DNA of 64,000 nucleotides. Source: Lineus longissimus (Eukaryota; Nemertea; Pilidiophora; Heteronemertea; Lineidae). The first letter of the stretch is position 1. The number at the start of each line of letters is the position of its first letter. The translations under genes were made by a program, and so were the position numbers. The notes below the pieces were generated by a model, which saw nothing but the letters and a program-made list of their open reading frames with translations, did not search any database and was not told the DNA's origin. This document shows positions 1-12,361 of the stretch, one piece after another. The stretch lies in NCBI RefSeq assembly GCF_910592395.1, contig NC_088319.1, forward strand, positions 11,720,001 to 11,784,000. Reading direction: 5' to 3'.

Positions 1-3000
1 ATTAGTTCAATTTTCCACCTTGTGAATGCATGGTCGAATTGACTTGTCAATTTGTTGACAATGGCCGCGTAATGAAGCGCGAAATGTTTCCATGTCACAT
101 ACAGCCTTCGACAGTTGCTGACACATCCATTGGAATTTTGTTCGTCGTGGTTGCAGTTCCGATATCTCAATGTGAACGTGGCAATGTCAACATCAAGAAA
201 GAGAAAACTGGGGCTGATATTCTGATTAGATTATTGTCAAATCTGTTCTGTTCAATTGACACCTTTGTTGTTTCTTTCGTCGATGCACCATCTTGCTTTA
301 AAAGCGTAGCTCATGCGGAGATAATCAAGAGTACTGATTGAGATAACTTTCTGACCGTTCAAGGCAATCTGATGAATCTATCTTGATTGTTCTCTCTAAC
401 TGCTTTGTGCTCAGTCATCTGTGACAGTAAATTGGTTTTCTTGGTGTCATAAGAAAGAGGACATCATCAGATAATAAATGGTGGTTGCCAATTTCCAAAA
501 TATTCAGCCATGTTCAAGAATTTAATAAATTAATCTCGGTTTCCTTTTTTTAAACACCCTGTATAGTTCAAAACCAAGAATGATTTTTTAGGAATGCAGG
601 CCGATATAGACAAATCGTGCGGCTGCACTGCACTGCTATTATGACCCACAATGGGTGCCCTACATTTTCGAGACACAGCCATAGTTCTAAATCAGCAGAA
701 ACATTCAGCGACAAATCCTCCAAGATGAGACAGATGGACTTTTGCACCTGCTCTCGAATCAGAAATGATTGCTTGATTCTTCGCAGGTACACTTGGCACA
801 GGTGATTTGCCATTGCTTTGACACGAGCAATCAATATTTCACAGATTAAAAGTAGAGGAGAAGCTTGTCGAATAATGCGGGGATCGTAAAGTAGAATTCG
901 TTTCACTGGATTGGGATTACGACTTGTGCTTCATGAATTTCATTCTTAGACTTACTTTATTCTCACAAACTAAACTGGTACAAATAATTATGATTATGAA
1001 TCATGCATCAAGACTTTCCGAAAGGAATTGGTCCGGTTGTGCGTGAGTGGAGATATAATGCTAGGCATAGTACGGTAATAAAAACTGTCTTCAAAGATGT
1101 ACCGACAAGTTCGAGCCAGTTTCATCACGCAAGATTTTAGTATTCTAACTATAAGCTTGAATTGACAGGTAATACCATCGATGGAAATATAAACTTACGA
1201 AAGGTTTTAAAAATGATCAAGTGAATAATCAGTAGAGACGATAATCGCAATCAATTTAATGTTGCCAATGTCCCCGACTGTTAGAAAGCCATGCCAAGAG
1301 TGTTTACCCCAACAGGTTCACCCAAGCAACATTCCCAACAATCCGGTAAATGTATTTGATAAAAAGGTTAGAATGGAAGCTAGCCTATATTTGATGATTC
1401 ATTAGATCAAAGAGCAAAACCAACTGATCGGAAGTGTACGCCAAATATCACTTTCCCTGAGAGTGGGCATATCTTTGATGTCAATGCTTCTGGAAAATCA
1501 GGTAGAGTGGGTTGCCCCAGGATGTATCTGTGTCCAGCCAAGTCCAGCCGGCTGGTTGGCGCTCCCGCTGGAGCCTCTACCAAGGGAATCACTCGGTAAT
1601 CACTTTCAAACCCACTAAGTAATGTTGTAACTTTGATGTCAACCAAGTGGATGATCTGATAGAAGTTGTTATCCTTGGTTATTGTTGTTGTCAAATGACG
1701 GGGCTCCGGACTACTGCACATCGCAATCCCGAGCGGCGATGCTTGAGATTCGGTCAACCACGGTTTTACCGGAAAAACTTCTGTCATACTTATCAGCAAA
1801 AACCAAAAGGTGGTTGAATGCCCTCTGTCGGGGGGGGGGGGGGGGGTCCTTGTTTGTATTAACCGAAAAACTGATAGATGTTTTTCAAAAGAGTACTTCT
1901 GGTACTTGTTTCTCTACCTTAAGAAATGCTAACCTTTCGTTGCTATCGAGGTGGAAATATTAGATGACTCGAATTCTGTGATAAAACAAGTTGCACTCAT
2001 CCATACCTTTTAGCTAATATCATCATCCAACATAGTGCCGCGAAGTACAATGTTGCCGACCATGTTCACAAAATTTCTTTTTCAAACTTCTCTCTCTTGG
2101 AAGATTTTTTTTTGTTTGACGTGACCATTTCTGACTTAACTGCGTTTTGCTCTGAACTACGTAGTTTCAAGAATGCAGCGCCCTATCGCTTTGCCATGGA
2201 TTAAAAGGATTTTTTTTAAAGATGTGCTTTTGATTATGGAAAAAAATGGACAATACAAGTTACTTGTAAAAAGCCTAGTATTACTCTATCAGGTCTATCT
2301 CTAAGTGACTTGAGGGCTAACCTCACCTTGCCATCTTACAAGAGGCCGAAAAATCGACTCCTAACACCTTCCAAGTCCATCAGTATTTATATACCATTGC
2401 TTTACTTGTACTGAATATCTTTAACCAAATATGCGTTACGATAATGTTAAGATAAAGGTTCGAAAATACCTTGGTTACACTCCGCCTTTAAACATATCAA
2501 GGAACTTCTGCTACAATTGCATGCACTTAATACATGAAAAGAAGCAGTCTTGGTTACGTACCACATCGACAAGACCATACGTAAAAACCATCAAGAGAAG
2601 GCATCGTCTTACTAACAGACACATAGACGATTCCACCAGACGGATTTATTCAGTCGTAAGGCTCCGTTTGTCTACACTGCGAATGCAGTATTCTTGTAAG
2701 GTGAAGACATATAAAAAGCGAACACTCCCTTGTTTGCAGTTTGTTGATTTTTTTCATGTGCTCTCGGTGCATAGCAAGTATTTTACGCTTACCTTGTCAG
2801 ATTCCATCCCTTTTTTATATTTCGGGAAAAAAGGAGAACAAAGCCTTCTCTTGTCAGTATGTAATGGATGGAATAGGTAGACATGTGCATGGTACTAGGA
2901 CACTTAGGAGTGTTTTTCCATGTCCAGGCGGTCATGGCGATAAAGCAGAATCTGCGAGAACTGCGGTATCTGCGGAATCTGGGCTAAGACAGCCTATAAC

Positions 3001-3154
3001 AGCTTGTGAATAACGATATTAGGTAATAAATATTTGTTAAATTGGCCATTATTGTCTTCTCCCCACCACGGCCGATGTGGAGGTGATTCGAGAAAAAATG
3101 CAGATCATTTTCTCATGGCTACTAGTTTCCAATGAAACGACCAGGGGCCATTGT
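1..3154. other. No supported gene; AT-rich non-coding DNA
   Basis: Open frames up to 149 codons occur (for example 2431-2880) but show no recognisable family, splice pattern or composition bias, and that length is expected by chance here. The sequence AACACCCTGTATA at about 553-565 matches the terminal inverted repeat of the mariner-like MITE at 19261-19392 and may be a solo end. A homopolymer G tract is listed separately. Confidence 0.6.
1830..1846. repeat. Homopolymer G tract (17 G)
   Basis: Seventeen consecutive G follow CTGTC. Similar but shorter runs are C10 at 9098-9107 and G10 at 51848-51857. Such runs are prone to length error in sequencing and can form quadruplex-like structures. 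Confidence 0.95.
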
Positions 3155-4454
3155 GCTCACCGTATAGATATTTGGTGCTTTGGAATTCATCCAGATTAAG
3201 AAACATTGTACATGTACAGTATATAGGTCAAACCAAAGTCGGTATGACATGTGATGTATCGTTGCTTGGAGTAAGTACTATAAGAATATCATCAAAAACA
3301 AGTCACTAATAAACAAGATATTGCACTTTTTACCTATTTTAGTTTTGGCCTCCTGGTGGCTGAGTTGAGTACCAGATCAGATCGAAATTCGGTGTCCGAG
3401 GTTACATGACGTAGGGAGTCATGTGTATCAAATTTCAAGTTCAAAGCTTTAGTGGTTAAGAAGCGTGCCATAGTTACAATCAAACGACCAATTTACGCCA
3501 TTTGGCCTCTGTGACCTTGAAAAGCAGGTCAGATCAAAAACTCATATGATATGTGATGTATCCTTGCTAGGAGAACCTACCATAAAAATGTTATTGAAAA
3601 CGAATCACTAAAAATAAGCAAGATATTGCACTTCTTACTTTTTCCATTATAGCCCCGGGTGGCCGAATAAAGAATCAGATCGGGCCAAAATTCGGCATCA
3701 GAGGTTATCTGATGTAGGGGGTTATATGCAACAAGTTTCAAGTTCATAGCTTTACTGGTTAAGAAACGTGCCATAGTTTACATTCTAACGGCCAATTTAC
3801 GCCATATGACCTCTGTGACCTTGAAAAGTAAGTCAAATTGAAAACCCGTAAGATATGTGATGTATTCTTCCAAAGAGTACCTACCATTAAAATTTTATCG
3901 AAAACAAGTCACTTATAAGCGAGATATCACACTTTTTAGATTTCCACTTTTGGCCCCCTGGTGGCAAAGTTGAGAATCAGATCAAACTGAAATTCAGCAC
4001 CAGAGGTTATGTGATATAGGGGGTTATATGTACCAAGTTTCAAGTTCATAGCTTTAGTGGTTAAGAAACGTGCCATAGTTTACACTCTAACGACCTCTGT
4101 GACCTTGAAAAGTAGGTCAAATTAAAAACCCGTACGAAATAAGATGTATATTTGCTATTAGTACCTACAACAAAAGTTTCATCGAAAACAAGTCACTAAT
4201 AGTCGAGATATCACACTTTTTAGATGTCGACATTTGGCCCCCTGGTGGCCAAGTTGAGAATCAGATCGGACCGAAATTCAATGTCAGAGGTCACCTGACC
4301 CAGGGGTGCTGTGTACAAAGTTTCAAGTTCATAGCCCTAGCGGTTAAGAAACGTGCCACTGTTTCTGAAACAGGATACGACGGACGACGACGACGACGAC
4401 GACGCCGCCGCCGACGGACACAGCGCTATCGTATAGACTCCCCTTACGGTGAGC
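3155..4454. mobile_element. 1.3 kb element made of about four ~300-bp tandem units, with short terminal inverted repeats
   Basis: The anchor AAGAAACGTGCCAT (first copy AAGAAGCGTGCC) recurs at about 3458, 3761, 4063 and 4346, giving periods of 303, 302 and 283 bp. Each unit carries a GGCCxCCTGGTGGC block, an AGAATCAGATCGGAC-like block, a CTCTGTGACCTTGAAAA block and GATATGTGATGTAT. The third unit has lost about 20 bp before CTCTGTGACC. The outer ends read GCTCACCGTA (3155) and TACGGTGAGC (4454), an inverted pair. The right end carries a (GAC)n/(GCC)n microsatellite at about 4380-4413. No long ORF crosses it, so it is non-autonomous. The same architecture, ending in GACGACGACG then GGTGAGC, is common in marine animal genomes (from general knowledge, not searched). 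Confidence 0.8.
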
Positions 4455-4565
4455 CAAAAATGCACACCATTTTTTCATGCATGTTTTTTTCCTATAACTG
4501 CCGCGGTTTAAACAATTTGATACATATGGAATATTACAAAATGTTTATTACACATTTAATATCGA

Positions 4566-4705
4566 TATTCTCATACTGTTTTAGGCTGTTTCCGCAGTTT
4601 CCAGAGATTACGCTAAATCGCCGCGGCCTGTCCTGATGACAGGTGTCGGATGTTTCTGGTTGAAAAGAGCTACAGTATATAAGGTAGAAGTACAAACAGT
4701 TCCCA
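4566..4705 (+). repeat. Local direct duplication, copy 1
   Basis: The block starting TCATACTGTTTTAGGCTGTT runs through the GACAGGTGTC-like and GTTACAGTATA-like motifs. It matches 5264-5408 with moderate divergence and small indels. The copies lie about 700 bp apart in the same orientation. No coding capacity is shared. Confidence 0.7.
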
Positions 4706-5263
4706 TGGAAAATCAGTCATGTATTCCCTCCATGACAATTATGTGCATGGCAATAGTTTCCAATTGCCTAAGATTATAGTGTTCGACAATAATCTCTACT
4801 CCACCCACGCTCTATCTGGCTACTTACACCATTGACACCAATATTCGAGTGTGCGTGCTTATACACGTACATTCCTACATACATAAGACTCTACCATAGT
4901 AGAGCCACCATCATCAGCAACCCCAGTCGTGTCCGCTTCATATAGCAATAACGCGTTTGCAACATCACCTTCCGATAGATAGTCCTTGGCCCGTGGTCAC
5001 ATCATTATTATTCTATGCAGAATTAATTTTCTTAATGACAGTAATCACCATAAAAGCCATTTCATTACTCACCATAGATCCCCAAGGAGATTTACAGTGC
5101 TGGGGTCAATGCCCTTAAAGGATTGACAGTCTCTTCGAAAGTAGGGTCGCCTGGTGCTATCAATTTGGATTAAGGATATTGATAATTGCGTTAGGCTTAA
5201 TGACATTATGCAGAGGATGAAATATATATGCGAGCGTGGTGTTCGAGGAAGTGCCAATTTAAG

Positions 5264-5408
5264 TACATTCTAGCATACTGTTTTAGGCTGTTTCCGCCCA
5301 GTTTCCGCAGATTCCGTTGAAGCGTGCCATGACCTGTGCTGGCAGGTGTCAGATGTTGATCAAAACGGTTACAGTATAGGCAGGAGAGGGCTTGTGACCT
5401 ACAGGTTA
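5264..5408 (+). repeat. Local direct duplication, copy 2
   Basis: Partner of 4566-4705: GCATACTGTTTTAGGCTGTT, then TTCCGC, TGGCAGGTGTCAGATGTT and GGTTACAGTATA in the same order. It is either a tandem-type duplication later separated or two copies of one dispersed repeat. Confidence 0.7.
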
Positions 5409-6524
5409 CTGCGTGGTTTTTCATCTATGGAATATGTATATACTTCGACCGAGAAAAAAAATCCAGGACAATTTTAGTTACTTATACAGTACGATGTTTA
5501 GTTCTTCCAATCACCGCTACTGTCCTTCGCCGGATTTTACGTGTGCTATCCCTTTCTCCGAAAGCTCTCACGATCCCTAAGCCATTTAGCACTTAAGTAG
5601 CTTGCCTGTTCTTCCGGCGGGGTCGTCCCGGACAAGAAATGAGCTAATAGCATTCACAACTTTGGTAATTATCAATATCCTCTTTTGTACTGCATACGCG
5701 TCTGATTAAGGCTGCTATTGCTTATGGCTATGGACGACTTGATTTCGTATGGGATGCGACATCCTGGAGGCTATGTGACGTGGATGAAGGGAACCAACCG
5801 TCAATTACAGGGAACATCTTCTGAACATGTGGATATTTTACTTGAATTACATCATTGATACTTCTTGGGGTACATCCCGAGATCACTCCGAATTGTTAAT
5901 GGAATATTTGCACGCAATATTCCAAAGACTGTGAAAGGGGACCTGTTAACAACCTAAATCGACGGCGATTCTAAGGTTTTTGAGAGCTCATATAGATATC
6001 TTATTTGCAAACATCGGACTAGGCGTTGAGGAATCTGAAACGATTGAAAATAGACACATTGCGGTCAGGCAATGTCGCTAATCATTTCCGCCATTTCCTT
6101 TGGCATGCTTGGCGACAATACCTCTCCATGTCTATGGTGTCATCCGAACAAGATGGTAATTCGTCGCCCTCTTTGTAATATTCCCTCTAACAGGCTAAGG
6201 TTTCCTGATTGTATTGAGAAAGTTCCGATTTCGCGACGAATAAGTGCCCAGTTTCCTTCCAGGCAAGTCAGGTTATGTTGCGGGTGTAGCGTGTCAGCAT
6301 GTTTACGACAACGTTGAAATAAATCTGCCGCAGGTTTCGTATGTTTCATTAGTAAACCAAATATTCCAGAGGCACCGGTAGGAAGGTGTTTGTTAGGAAC
6401 GATTATTTCAATGCCACTTCCACGTCCTTGCATATTTGTCGAAAAGGAATGGTAGGTGCACGTAACACGATTCTGACGTTAAGTGCTAAAAATGATGATT
6501 ATCCTGATAACGGGTTCTTGTTGT
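5409..6524. other. No supported gene
   Basis: Only short overlapping frames are present (such as about 6072-6317 plus and 6140-6433 minus), without recognisable motifs. Nothing else stands out. Confidence 0.5.
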
Positions 6525-6650
6525 TAAAAACAAATTTTGTAAAACGCTAGCGTTAACTTTACTTGGCATCATATCCCTCGGTTAAGCCCTGATACTTAAC
6601 GGGCGCTTTAGCGAGAAAAAGAAATCTTTAGAACAACCGGACAGAGATGG
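6525..6650 (+). mobile_element. Foldback repeat family C, copy 1 (degenerate)
   Basis: The left arm reads GTTAAAAACAAATTTTGTAA, then AGCGTTAACTTTACTTGGCA. A loosely complementary right arm follows (TACTTAACGGGCGC, then GAGAAAAAGAAATC and AGAACAAC). The same arrangement is seen at 28205-28325 and 34122-34250, so this is a dispersed palindromic MITE-like family. No ORF. Confidence 0.6.
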
Positions 6651-8849
6651 ACAAAACCTATTTTCATTTCGTATAAATACACTGTAGGATAACGTTCCTT
6701 CATATATATCAAGTGCAACACTTCAACTCGTCCTAGTATTAAGGAAAACCTGTCCTAGTTCGACTTGACGAACCTCATGATCAAACTTTGAATCGGACGA
6801 CCTCGCCAGTACATTTCATCACTTTGAACATGTTTGTTGATGAATCCGAACTTTTAAAATGACTTCCAACCACCGAGAACCATTAACCTAACATCCTTGC
6901 AAAGTTATCAATAGCCACTGAACGCGGAAACCTTTGAGTAAGACTCCGGTGTCAACATAAACGCCCTTTTACACCCCTTCGGAACTCCCCGGCGATTATC
7001 CAAAATCACATCAAATGAACCGCAATTAGATGCTGACATTACAAACCGCAATTCCAGTAAACATCGCCGTAGTTCCGAAGCGCCCATGGGTGTCTATCTC
7101 TCAGGTTCACAGTTTGTACAAGATCAAGGGGAATTTAACTGTCTTCGTTATTGGTTTACTAAAACACATTTATAAGGGATAGTCATTCCCAAAGATGGAG
7201 ATATTGATATCGAAATGCTTGTGTATTTTAAGTTAAGGCTTCATCATTTTCCAAGGGCTCAACTTACTTTGATGAAGGCACCTTGTAGACTGTTTGAAAT
7301 GTCTGCAATTTATTGGATGGACAACTTCGCTTTTGTAGTCTCAAATACTTATAACACTTTGATGAAGGATCTCATACGGTTCCAATAATGGATATGTTAA
7401 TAATGAATCGGTTAGGCCCTTTTAATCACGAATATCTTCCTTTTAAGATGTAGCTTATCTATTTTTCGAAACTTTTGTACGCGGTACCGCGACGCCTTCC
7501 GTGAACAGTTTTGATCCGACAGTCAAGATTAAGCTGAATCTCAGTATTGCTCAACCCATTCCCTTTGCAAATGTTTTTGGTGATGCTAAAGGTAAAAAAA
7601 CCAAAACATACAGTTGAGTGGAAAAGTGTAGAAATGTCAACCATTACATCTAGTCTCCTGATATTGGTATAGGTGTTTTTTCTTTCGTCGTGCTAAAAGC
7701 AAGCGAGGAAGTGCTGCGTAGAAATAATTAAAATTTAATGAATTTTATTCTTGATTGCACGCAATGTCTGCCCACACAGAACGATTAGTGAAGTGATACG
7801 TAAGCGCAAAAAAATTATGTGTAGTCTAGTGTTAAGTGTATAATTATTATACAAACTACATTTAAGTATAAACATAGGTGTCTGTAATATCTTTGCCACA
7901 TAAGAAAGCATAAGAAGTTAGTAACCAGTACCAAAACGCGTCGTTTAAATAGCACTTACTCAACTAAAAAGAAGGCTCGATCTGCCTTGGTGATCTCTCT
8001 GATTCTATCTTTGGCTAGGTGCACGAGAATGCCCTTTTTAAGGAACTTTGTAGCCTATTTTTTTACATATCCACCGCCCGAGAAAATCTACACTTTCCTC
8101 ATTTCTTGTTTAAAGGTCTGGGCAAATCAGTGAGCTAGATTCGGCCTGATGAGGATGTGGACAATAGGTTCTGCAAAGGGGATCCAATCAGAAACTCGCG
8201 TATAACTTGATGATTGATGCCAACTGAGGCGTTGGAAAGGCACTGCATCGCTCATACGAAATTCGCTTTTAACATTTGCGTCGTCACTTTCATACACAAT
8301 GAGCCATGACCTAATAAGCCTTATCGTTTACTGTGTGTCTACCGAGAGGTCACTGACCCGCTTACCCATTGGTTCAGCATCCTATCCAAAATGTATCAAT
8401 TTCTCATACAATGCACTTTGTGGCCGAATGACGTAAAACTTGTAATTAATACTAATCCAGCCCCGCTTTTATGGTATCGCGGTATGTGTTTACCCTGCAT
8501 GTAATTGCTCTTTAATTACCCAGGCACGTTTCTGTTGCAGCGCAATCATCGTTATATGGTCCGTGCTGAATGGAAGCAATCGTTGTGATTGGTGGAAAAC
8601 GTCAAAATGTAACTTACGTTATCGATATTAATTAATAAAGGAGGACGAAAGACACTGTCATGCAAGTGTGTTTATAACCACGTGCGGCTTCAATGATCAA
8701 CACGTCACATTATAGAAAGTTTTTTTAAACTGAAATGGAAAGAACAAGCTGTTCTCAATTCATATAGTCTAACACACTGCTTCAAACTTAATATTTACGG
8801 TGGTTTCTCCATCGAACATGTCGGTTACTGTGTTTTGCCTGGGCCATTT
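6651..8849. other. No supported gene
   Basis: AT-rich DNA with scattered short frames only, the longest about 61 codons at 7459-7644 minus. I saw no splice-flanked coding stretch, RNA gene or clear repeat. Confidence 0.5.
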
Positions 8850-9036
8850 TTAAGAATTTTGAATTTGTAATTGAATTTGAAAATTTCCAATTGCGTAAAA
8901 CAATCGGAATATAAAAAAAATTGACATTGCCGTTGTGTAGAAAAATACACAAATACTATATATACCAAGTGTTACATCAAAAAAATGCATTTCTATTCTT
9001 TACCCACGATTAAATACGAACCGCGTACCCCCTTAA
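8850..9036 (+). mobile_element. MITE family B, 5'-degenerate copy
   Basis: It matches the full copy at 22538-22755: TTGAATTTGTAATTGAATTT, then CCAATTGCGTAAAACA, then ACATTGCCGTTGTGTAGA. It ends with ACGAACCGCGTACCCCCTTA, the family's terminal inverted repeat. The left terminus is missing or decayed. Non-coding. Confidence 0.7.
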
Positions 9037-9657
9037 AATATTTTTTTGCACATAATCTGTAAACTATAAATATAGTGCAACTATTATCCTGAGACAACCC
9101 CCCCCCCTCCCATAAGAAATACACATGCTGTATTGCCATTAATGGAACATGCACTTTAAACGATGACTGGAGATTGAAAAGGTTCGAGAAAAGAATTGTT
9201 CCAGCGCCTGCTTTGCGGAGTGCTTTATCCCCCAAAGACATCTTCTTGTAGAGTTTGGATTAACCTTCCCTGCACAATAAACAACCTTAGATTCTAAACA
9301 TGGTGCAGGCGCATATACTATTCTTTTCTCCTCGAAGCGAAATTTCGCGAAAGAACTTCTTCGCTGCAATATAGATATGAATTATGTATTGTTATATCAA
9401 TTCATTTTGTATATTTTATTATTTTTACATTGTGTTTTTTTATGAATGATACTTGCTCTGGTTTATTTAACACATTTTTTATTTCAATTGGTGTTAAAAA
9501 ACATTATAGTACCGTAGTGAAATTGTTGAACATAAAATCTTAAACCAGAACACATCACGATTGTTGAAAAATACACGTCCTGGCGCATGAACGAAACTCG
9601 TCCATGATGTTATTTTGGCCCTAATACCTCACAGTTGAAAAATTCAGGCCGAGACAA

Positions 9658-10245
9658 ATACACGGTATATTGTCCAATAAAGCCCGCTCGTACCTAGGCC
9701 TAAATTGTTTTACTCTCTTAGCGAAGTGTTGATCAGAGGCAACACCGCCACTGATTTTTTAAGCCGTTTAGCAGTTCAATTGTCAATGTTTGACCGCGAC
9801 GCATCAAATACTGCGTGGGGTTGTGAATCTGAAATGTTGATATGATATTCCGGACAGTCGGGCAAGTAAATGGTGAAAAGTAAACTGGTAGTTGACCACG
9901 GAATTTTTTTTATAATCGACAAATTAGACAGACATTGATATTTCCACTCTTTTCAGCCAACTGGCAGAAAAATCTCAAAACACGCCCCCTATTACCAAAT
10001 TAGCAACATTCGAAATTAATTTTTTCATCAAATAATTTCTTTATATCTGTAGACTTGCCACAGCAAATATTTTTTCAATACCTCTCCAAATATGTACTTG
10101 AGAGTTAAAAACATGCACTCGTCTAATTGATAGGCCTCGACCCTCCAACCTATGAATATTCAATGCTGGTATTGTCTCATCAAGGAAATGTTGATGGCAT
10201 CAACCCGACGAAACAGCTTACGTGGGGGTCAATAGGCCTAAATGG
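9658..10245 (+). repeat. Dispersed repeat family D, split copy
   Basis: The first half, ATACACGGTATATTGTCCAA with CTAGGCCTAAATTGTTTT, sits at about 9658-9712. The second half, TTGTCTCATCAAGGAAATGT then GCATCAACCCGACGAAACA, sits at about 10172-10245. In the intact copy at 31931-32095 these halves are about 20 bp apart, so roughly 450 bp at 9713-10171 appears inserted here. Confidence 0.55.
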
Positions 10246-10398
10246 AATGTCCACAATACACTGATTCCCACACATTCACCCCTCATAATCATCTTGTGCA
10301 TCGGCGTTAGCGAAGATAGCAACTAATGCTGGCAGAAAAGGAAGACATTTCACCAAGAATTTCCGCGGTGGCACCTCCATTTAATACCGCGGAAGCCA

Positions 10399-10415
10399 AA
10401 TGGTACCGTACCATT
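10399..10415. repeat. Perfect short palindrome AATGGTAC-C-GTACCATT
   Basis: Eight-base arms are exactly complementary around one central C. It is too short to mean much alone and could be a binding site or chance. Confidence 0.6.
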
Positions 10416-11386
10416 AATCCGAATTTGCTCACACGTATAGATCAATAATTTGAATGTTTGATGCCGGAAAACTACAACCGAATTTCATGTTTTTGCCAAT
10501 TTACGGATTTACTTTCACAGCTTCATGCTGTGTGTTTAATGCAGTTTATCCGCTGGCAAGTGGGAGGGTTCTGTTTGAGACGCCATTTTTGCTAAATTTA
10601 AAATGAATTTCAGCTTTTTGTCCAGGGAAATGCAAACTTGCGCTTAAAATTGAATTTGCGTGCTCAGTCGGATTTAAAGTCTACATAATCTGCCTTTCTG
10701 CGGCAAAGAGTTCTAACATCGGTAGGAAGATAGCGATTATAAAGCATCTTTTATTCCATGTTCAAGTATCTTCTCATCTAGGAATTTTCAGATTAATTGT
10801 CTGTTAGATCAGCTACGTCTGAGAACAACATTTGCTCTGTCAATTTATAGTTCAAATTTTACCGAGAAAAATCAATTTCAGTTGTACTCGATCGATGACC
10901 AGGCAACGTTTTCTTGAAAATACTTCATTGAAACCATTCGCTGAACAAACAATGTCATATTTTTTCAATAAAAGTTGATTGATGAGAATTTTTATGAAGA
11001 AATTTCGCTCAGAACTGCATTCAGTTTGTTGTTAAAGGCTGACACAGTGATTAATTTTGCGTTGCTATAGGCGGGTATGACAGGTGGTTTTATTTGAGTG
11101 TCTTACTAGCTTAGTGTCAACACATCATAGTTTCGTTGATTTCAGGGGGCTTCACTTGTTCCATGATGAGTTGTTTAATACCGGTAGCTGGTTAAGCTTT
11201 AACTTCAGATCGGGGCGCCTCTTGGGCGTAACTCCTCCAAACAGAATTGAAAAAAACATTGAACTGCAATAAACAATCAGCATTAGAACGGCGTGGAACC
11301 ATAGGCCTGTCTGAAATTCCCAAGCCATATCCAAAATTGCCTCGCAAACACTGACGAAAGTCTTTATTAAAGATCAGCATGAGTGT
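10416..11386. other. No supported gene
   Basis: Frames overlap at 11084-11416 on both strands but none shows a family motif. Nothing else recognised. Confidence 0.5.
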
Positions 11387-11468
11387 GATACTACACGTGG
11401 CGGCGCATGGTGGCAAGTAGGGGTATTATCCCCTGGTCAGGTAAATTCCACGCCAAAGTTGTCCCTTA
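11387..11468 (+). repeat. Dispersed repeat family E (short), copy 1
   Basis: GATACTACACGTGGCGGCGC, CATGGTGGCA and then CAGGTAAATTCCACGCC resemble 49037-49112 in order and spacing. Alignment by eye is moderate. In the second case the repeat directly follows a family A element. Confidence 0.4.
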
Positions 11469-11992
11469 AACAAAGGGGCTGTCTTCTCATGTTCTTCGAC
11501 ATTTTTTTCCTTTTTCACAACTTCTTTTTTTCATAAGATCAGTCGTATATGTTGTATTCCTTTTTTTCGCAACTTGTTCGTCAGGTGACAGTCTGAGGCG
11601 GCCATGTTACCACACACCCAATGGGAAAAACACGAGAATAAAAAAGAAACGACCGAATATTTTGCAATATGAGAGATGTTCGTTGCAAGAGTTTTTTTCA
11701 GTACTAGAAATACTGATGAATGTGTTAATTAAATCTGCATGTACCGGTTGCGACGTTTCCTGAAGGCATGTTAATGTTTCGAATGATCTCGTAGCTTCCG
11801 CTCGATGATGTCTTAATGTAAAACGATATACATGTACATGAGAATTTGTGTTGACATTATTCGCTGGAGAGGAATATGTTTTATAGCATAATTATGAAGG
11901 TTGAGACCTGTTGATCATGATGTCGACGTTCTTTGTGAAAAGTTCTCATCAGTCTGGGCAACCTCTGAAGTGTTTTATTTAGTGTTTGCGTA

Positions 11993-12361
11993 ATAGCATT
12001 CCGCGAAGATGAGGTCACTGCAGCTGCTGCCCTCTATTTCCCCATCGCTGAATTACAGACAATGTCGGACAAATATGCGGTTTCGTAATGGATTCAGGCT
12101 TTCTAACTAGGGCAGTGAGATTCAATCTGGCACATGTCCGAGTGTTGGAAATACTACATAATTGTTCTGAATATTTCTCTCTCTGACTCTATGGTATCAT
12201 TTATGCTAAAAACAATGCAGGGTCAAAGATAATTGACTTTGAAATAAGCTCAAATGCGTAGAAATAAGTGTCGATGTCCGACTGTCACGTGACTAAAACG
12301 TCATCAGTATCTTATGCAAATGACCTTGTGAGCTATAAATAGTAACTTCGCGGAATGCTAT
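11993..12361 (+). mobile_element. MITE family A, copy 1 (369 bp, terminal inverted repeats)
   Basis: It begins ATAGCATTCCGCGAAGATGA and ends TTCGCGGAATGCTAT, giving an inverted terminal repeat of about 14 bp. It is more than 90 percent identical by eye to 48635-49002 and, inverted, to 49790-50150. No coding capacity. No clear target-site duplication: the flanks are TA on the left and TG on the right. Near the 3' end are CACGTGAC, ACGTCATCA, the octamer ATGCAAAT and TATAAATAG, an arrangement like a small promoter (inference). Confidence 0.9.

Noticed and set aside
1407-1799. 130-codon minus-strand frame resembling a retroelement fragment
   Set aside because: No catalytic or zinc-knuckle motif could be pointed to, and no LTR or target-site structure surrounds it.
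2431-2880. 149-codon open frame, plus strand, ATG start
   Set aside because: Unrecognised and basic. In 64 kb of six-frame AT-rich sequence about one frame this long is expected by chance, and no splice or codon-use support was seen.
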